A stretch of DNA of 64,000 nucleotides from Tritrichomonas musculus (lineage: Eukaryota > Parabasalia > Tritrichomonadida > Tritrichomonadidae). The stretch spans positions 496,001 to 560,000 of the forward strand of contig JAPFFF010000054.1 of assembly GCA_039105265.1 (NCBI GenBank), given 5' to 3'. Position 1 is the stretch's first letter; each line of letters opens with the position of its first letter. The notes below the pieces were generated by a model. The model was not told the origin of the DNA, made no database searches, and was given only the letters and a program-made list of their open reading frames with translations. Shown piece by piece: positions 62,935 through 64,000 of the stretch. The position numbers were made by a program, and so were the translations under genes.

Positions 62935-63479
62935 TTTTCTTTCTATTTTTCAAAGAATAGAATATTCTATAAGTTATTTCAAAAATTATGATTTAAATTC
63001 TATAAGTTATTTCAAATTAAGAAGTTGTAGAAACAATGATAATATAAAATTAAGCAGAATCAAAATGCATAATATTTGGGGAAAATTAAAAATATTTTTG
63101 AATTTCAAAACAATAGTGGTATATTTTAAAATTTTAAAATTTATTTTGCTAATTTTCCTTTAGACAAGCAAATGTTAATTTTGATTAGAATTGCTGAACT
63201 ATCAATAGAAGAGATTGGATAGATTTCGAAAAGTCTGAAGAGGTTTTTCCTATTCATTTAATTTCAGATTTTGAAAATTCGTTTGATTTTGGGAATTATT
63301 TAGAAGGTGTAAATGTATAAGATGATTTAAACAACAGTTGGCCAAAAACTGACCAACATTGTAAAATCATTTGACTGAGAAAAATCAGAAGTTTCGGTAA
63401 AATCTTTCATTTCAATGAAATATCCAGTTTTACTAGAATCATTTTATTTTAGATAATTCATCATATTTTGTGAAATCGA
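62935..63479. other. 5' flank of the repeat-kinase gene, no gene supported
   Basis: A 63-bp interval (62949-63011) contains two copies of TTCTATAAGTTATTTCAAA, about 32 bp apart. No ORF with a recognisable family was found. Confidence 0.35.
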
Positions 63480-64000
63480 AGGATTTACCGTAATCTGAAG
63501 ATTTAGAAAACTTTTTGAATTCAGTGAATTTTATCAAATTTGTGAATTCTACAGACAATTTGAAAGGTATTGGTGAACATTCATTTGAGAGCTGTATTGA
63601 ATTATCATCAATAGGATTTTCAGTCAGTTTGAGATTAATTAAAGATTATTAATTTGTTAACTGTTAAGTTTTACAAAATTAGCATAAATTAAGTTTCCAA
63701 CAAGTCTGAAATCAGTTGGTTATCTTCCATTTTGCTTATTGTACAAGTTTATCTTCGATTGAATTTGATGAAGGATAAATTTAATTGTAAGAGTATTCAT
63801 TTTATTCATGTACAAGTTTGAACCCAATCATTCTTACTGATAATATTACTTTAGGTGAAAATTCATTTGTATTTTGTGATAAGTTGACATCCATTCATAT
63901 TCCAGAGAACAGTTCCAAATATTCACTTTTGATGGTGTTCTTTACATTAATAATTTTACAAAGGCAAAACTTTCATTAAATCTTATATCAGAAAATAAAT
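63480..64000 (+). pseudogene. BspA-like LRR_5 relic running off the window
   Basis: Degraded LRR_5 repeats are readable: KGIGEHSFESCIELSSIGF near 63565 and ITLGENSFVFCDKLTSIHIP near 63840. They are followed by a typical BspA block in another frame (FDGVLYINNFTKAKLSLNLI, near 63925-63985). Stops and at least one frame change lie between the pieces. It may continue beyond 64000. Confidence 0.6.

Overview
This is an AT-rich protist nuclear window that looks parabasalid, most likely Tritrichomonas or a close relative. The clues are compact and apparently intron-free genes, stop codons often running into TAAA, and many members of the gene families that trichomonads expand: BspA-like LRR_5 proteins, ankyrin proteins with a DUF3447-type N-terminus, Sel1-repeat proteins, BTB proteins and divergent protein kinases. 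The species is inferred from these families, not from a marker gene.

Layout. Positions 1-13007 are a mostly single-copy, housekeeping-like segment: the C-terminal part of a karyopherin (exportin-like), an ARM-like helical-repeat protein, a HOOK-type CH/coiled-coil protein, a Ser/Thr kinase, a Tubby-domain protein, a CofE-family (F420-0:glutamate ligase-like) protein, a divergent 14-3-3 protein and a 752-residue protein I do not recognise. Positions 13008-19725 hold two broken BspA-like genes, two short inverted-repeat elements (one with a GC-rich core; one mariner-like MITE with TA flanks just before a BspA start codon) and a small galectin-like relic. Positions 19726-23712 encode a complete molybdo-flavoprotein xanthine dehydrogenase with an N-terminal extension that resembles a hydrogenosomal targeting sequence.

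Positions 23791-28993 are the most striking region: 31 tandem copies of a 69-nt tRNA-like gene in 166-170 bp units. All copies carry pol III A and B boxes and a T5 terminator. The cloverleaf is good except for a 4-bp anticodon stem and a loop without U33. Spacer variants show that units 1-13 and 14-26 are the same 2168-bp block repeated.

Positions 29000-64000 are dominated by multigene families and their relics: a 1892-residue ankyrin protein, two BTB proteins (one interrupted by a single in-frame stop), Sel1 proteins, a kinase-Sel1 protein with a C-terminal membrane segment, a BspA-like surface protein, DUF3447/BspA chimeras, and a kinase with 13 copies of a 25-residue N-terminal repeat. The tRNA-like array therefore lies between a conserved domain and a fast-evolving one. 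A 10-bp motif (TCAAAAAGTT, either strand) recurs a few tens of bases before several start codons and is a candidate core promoter element.
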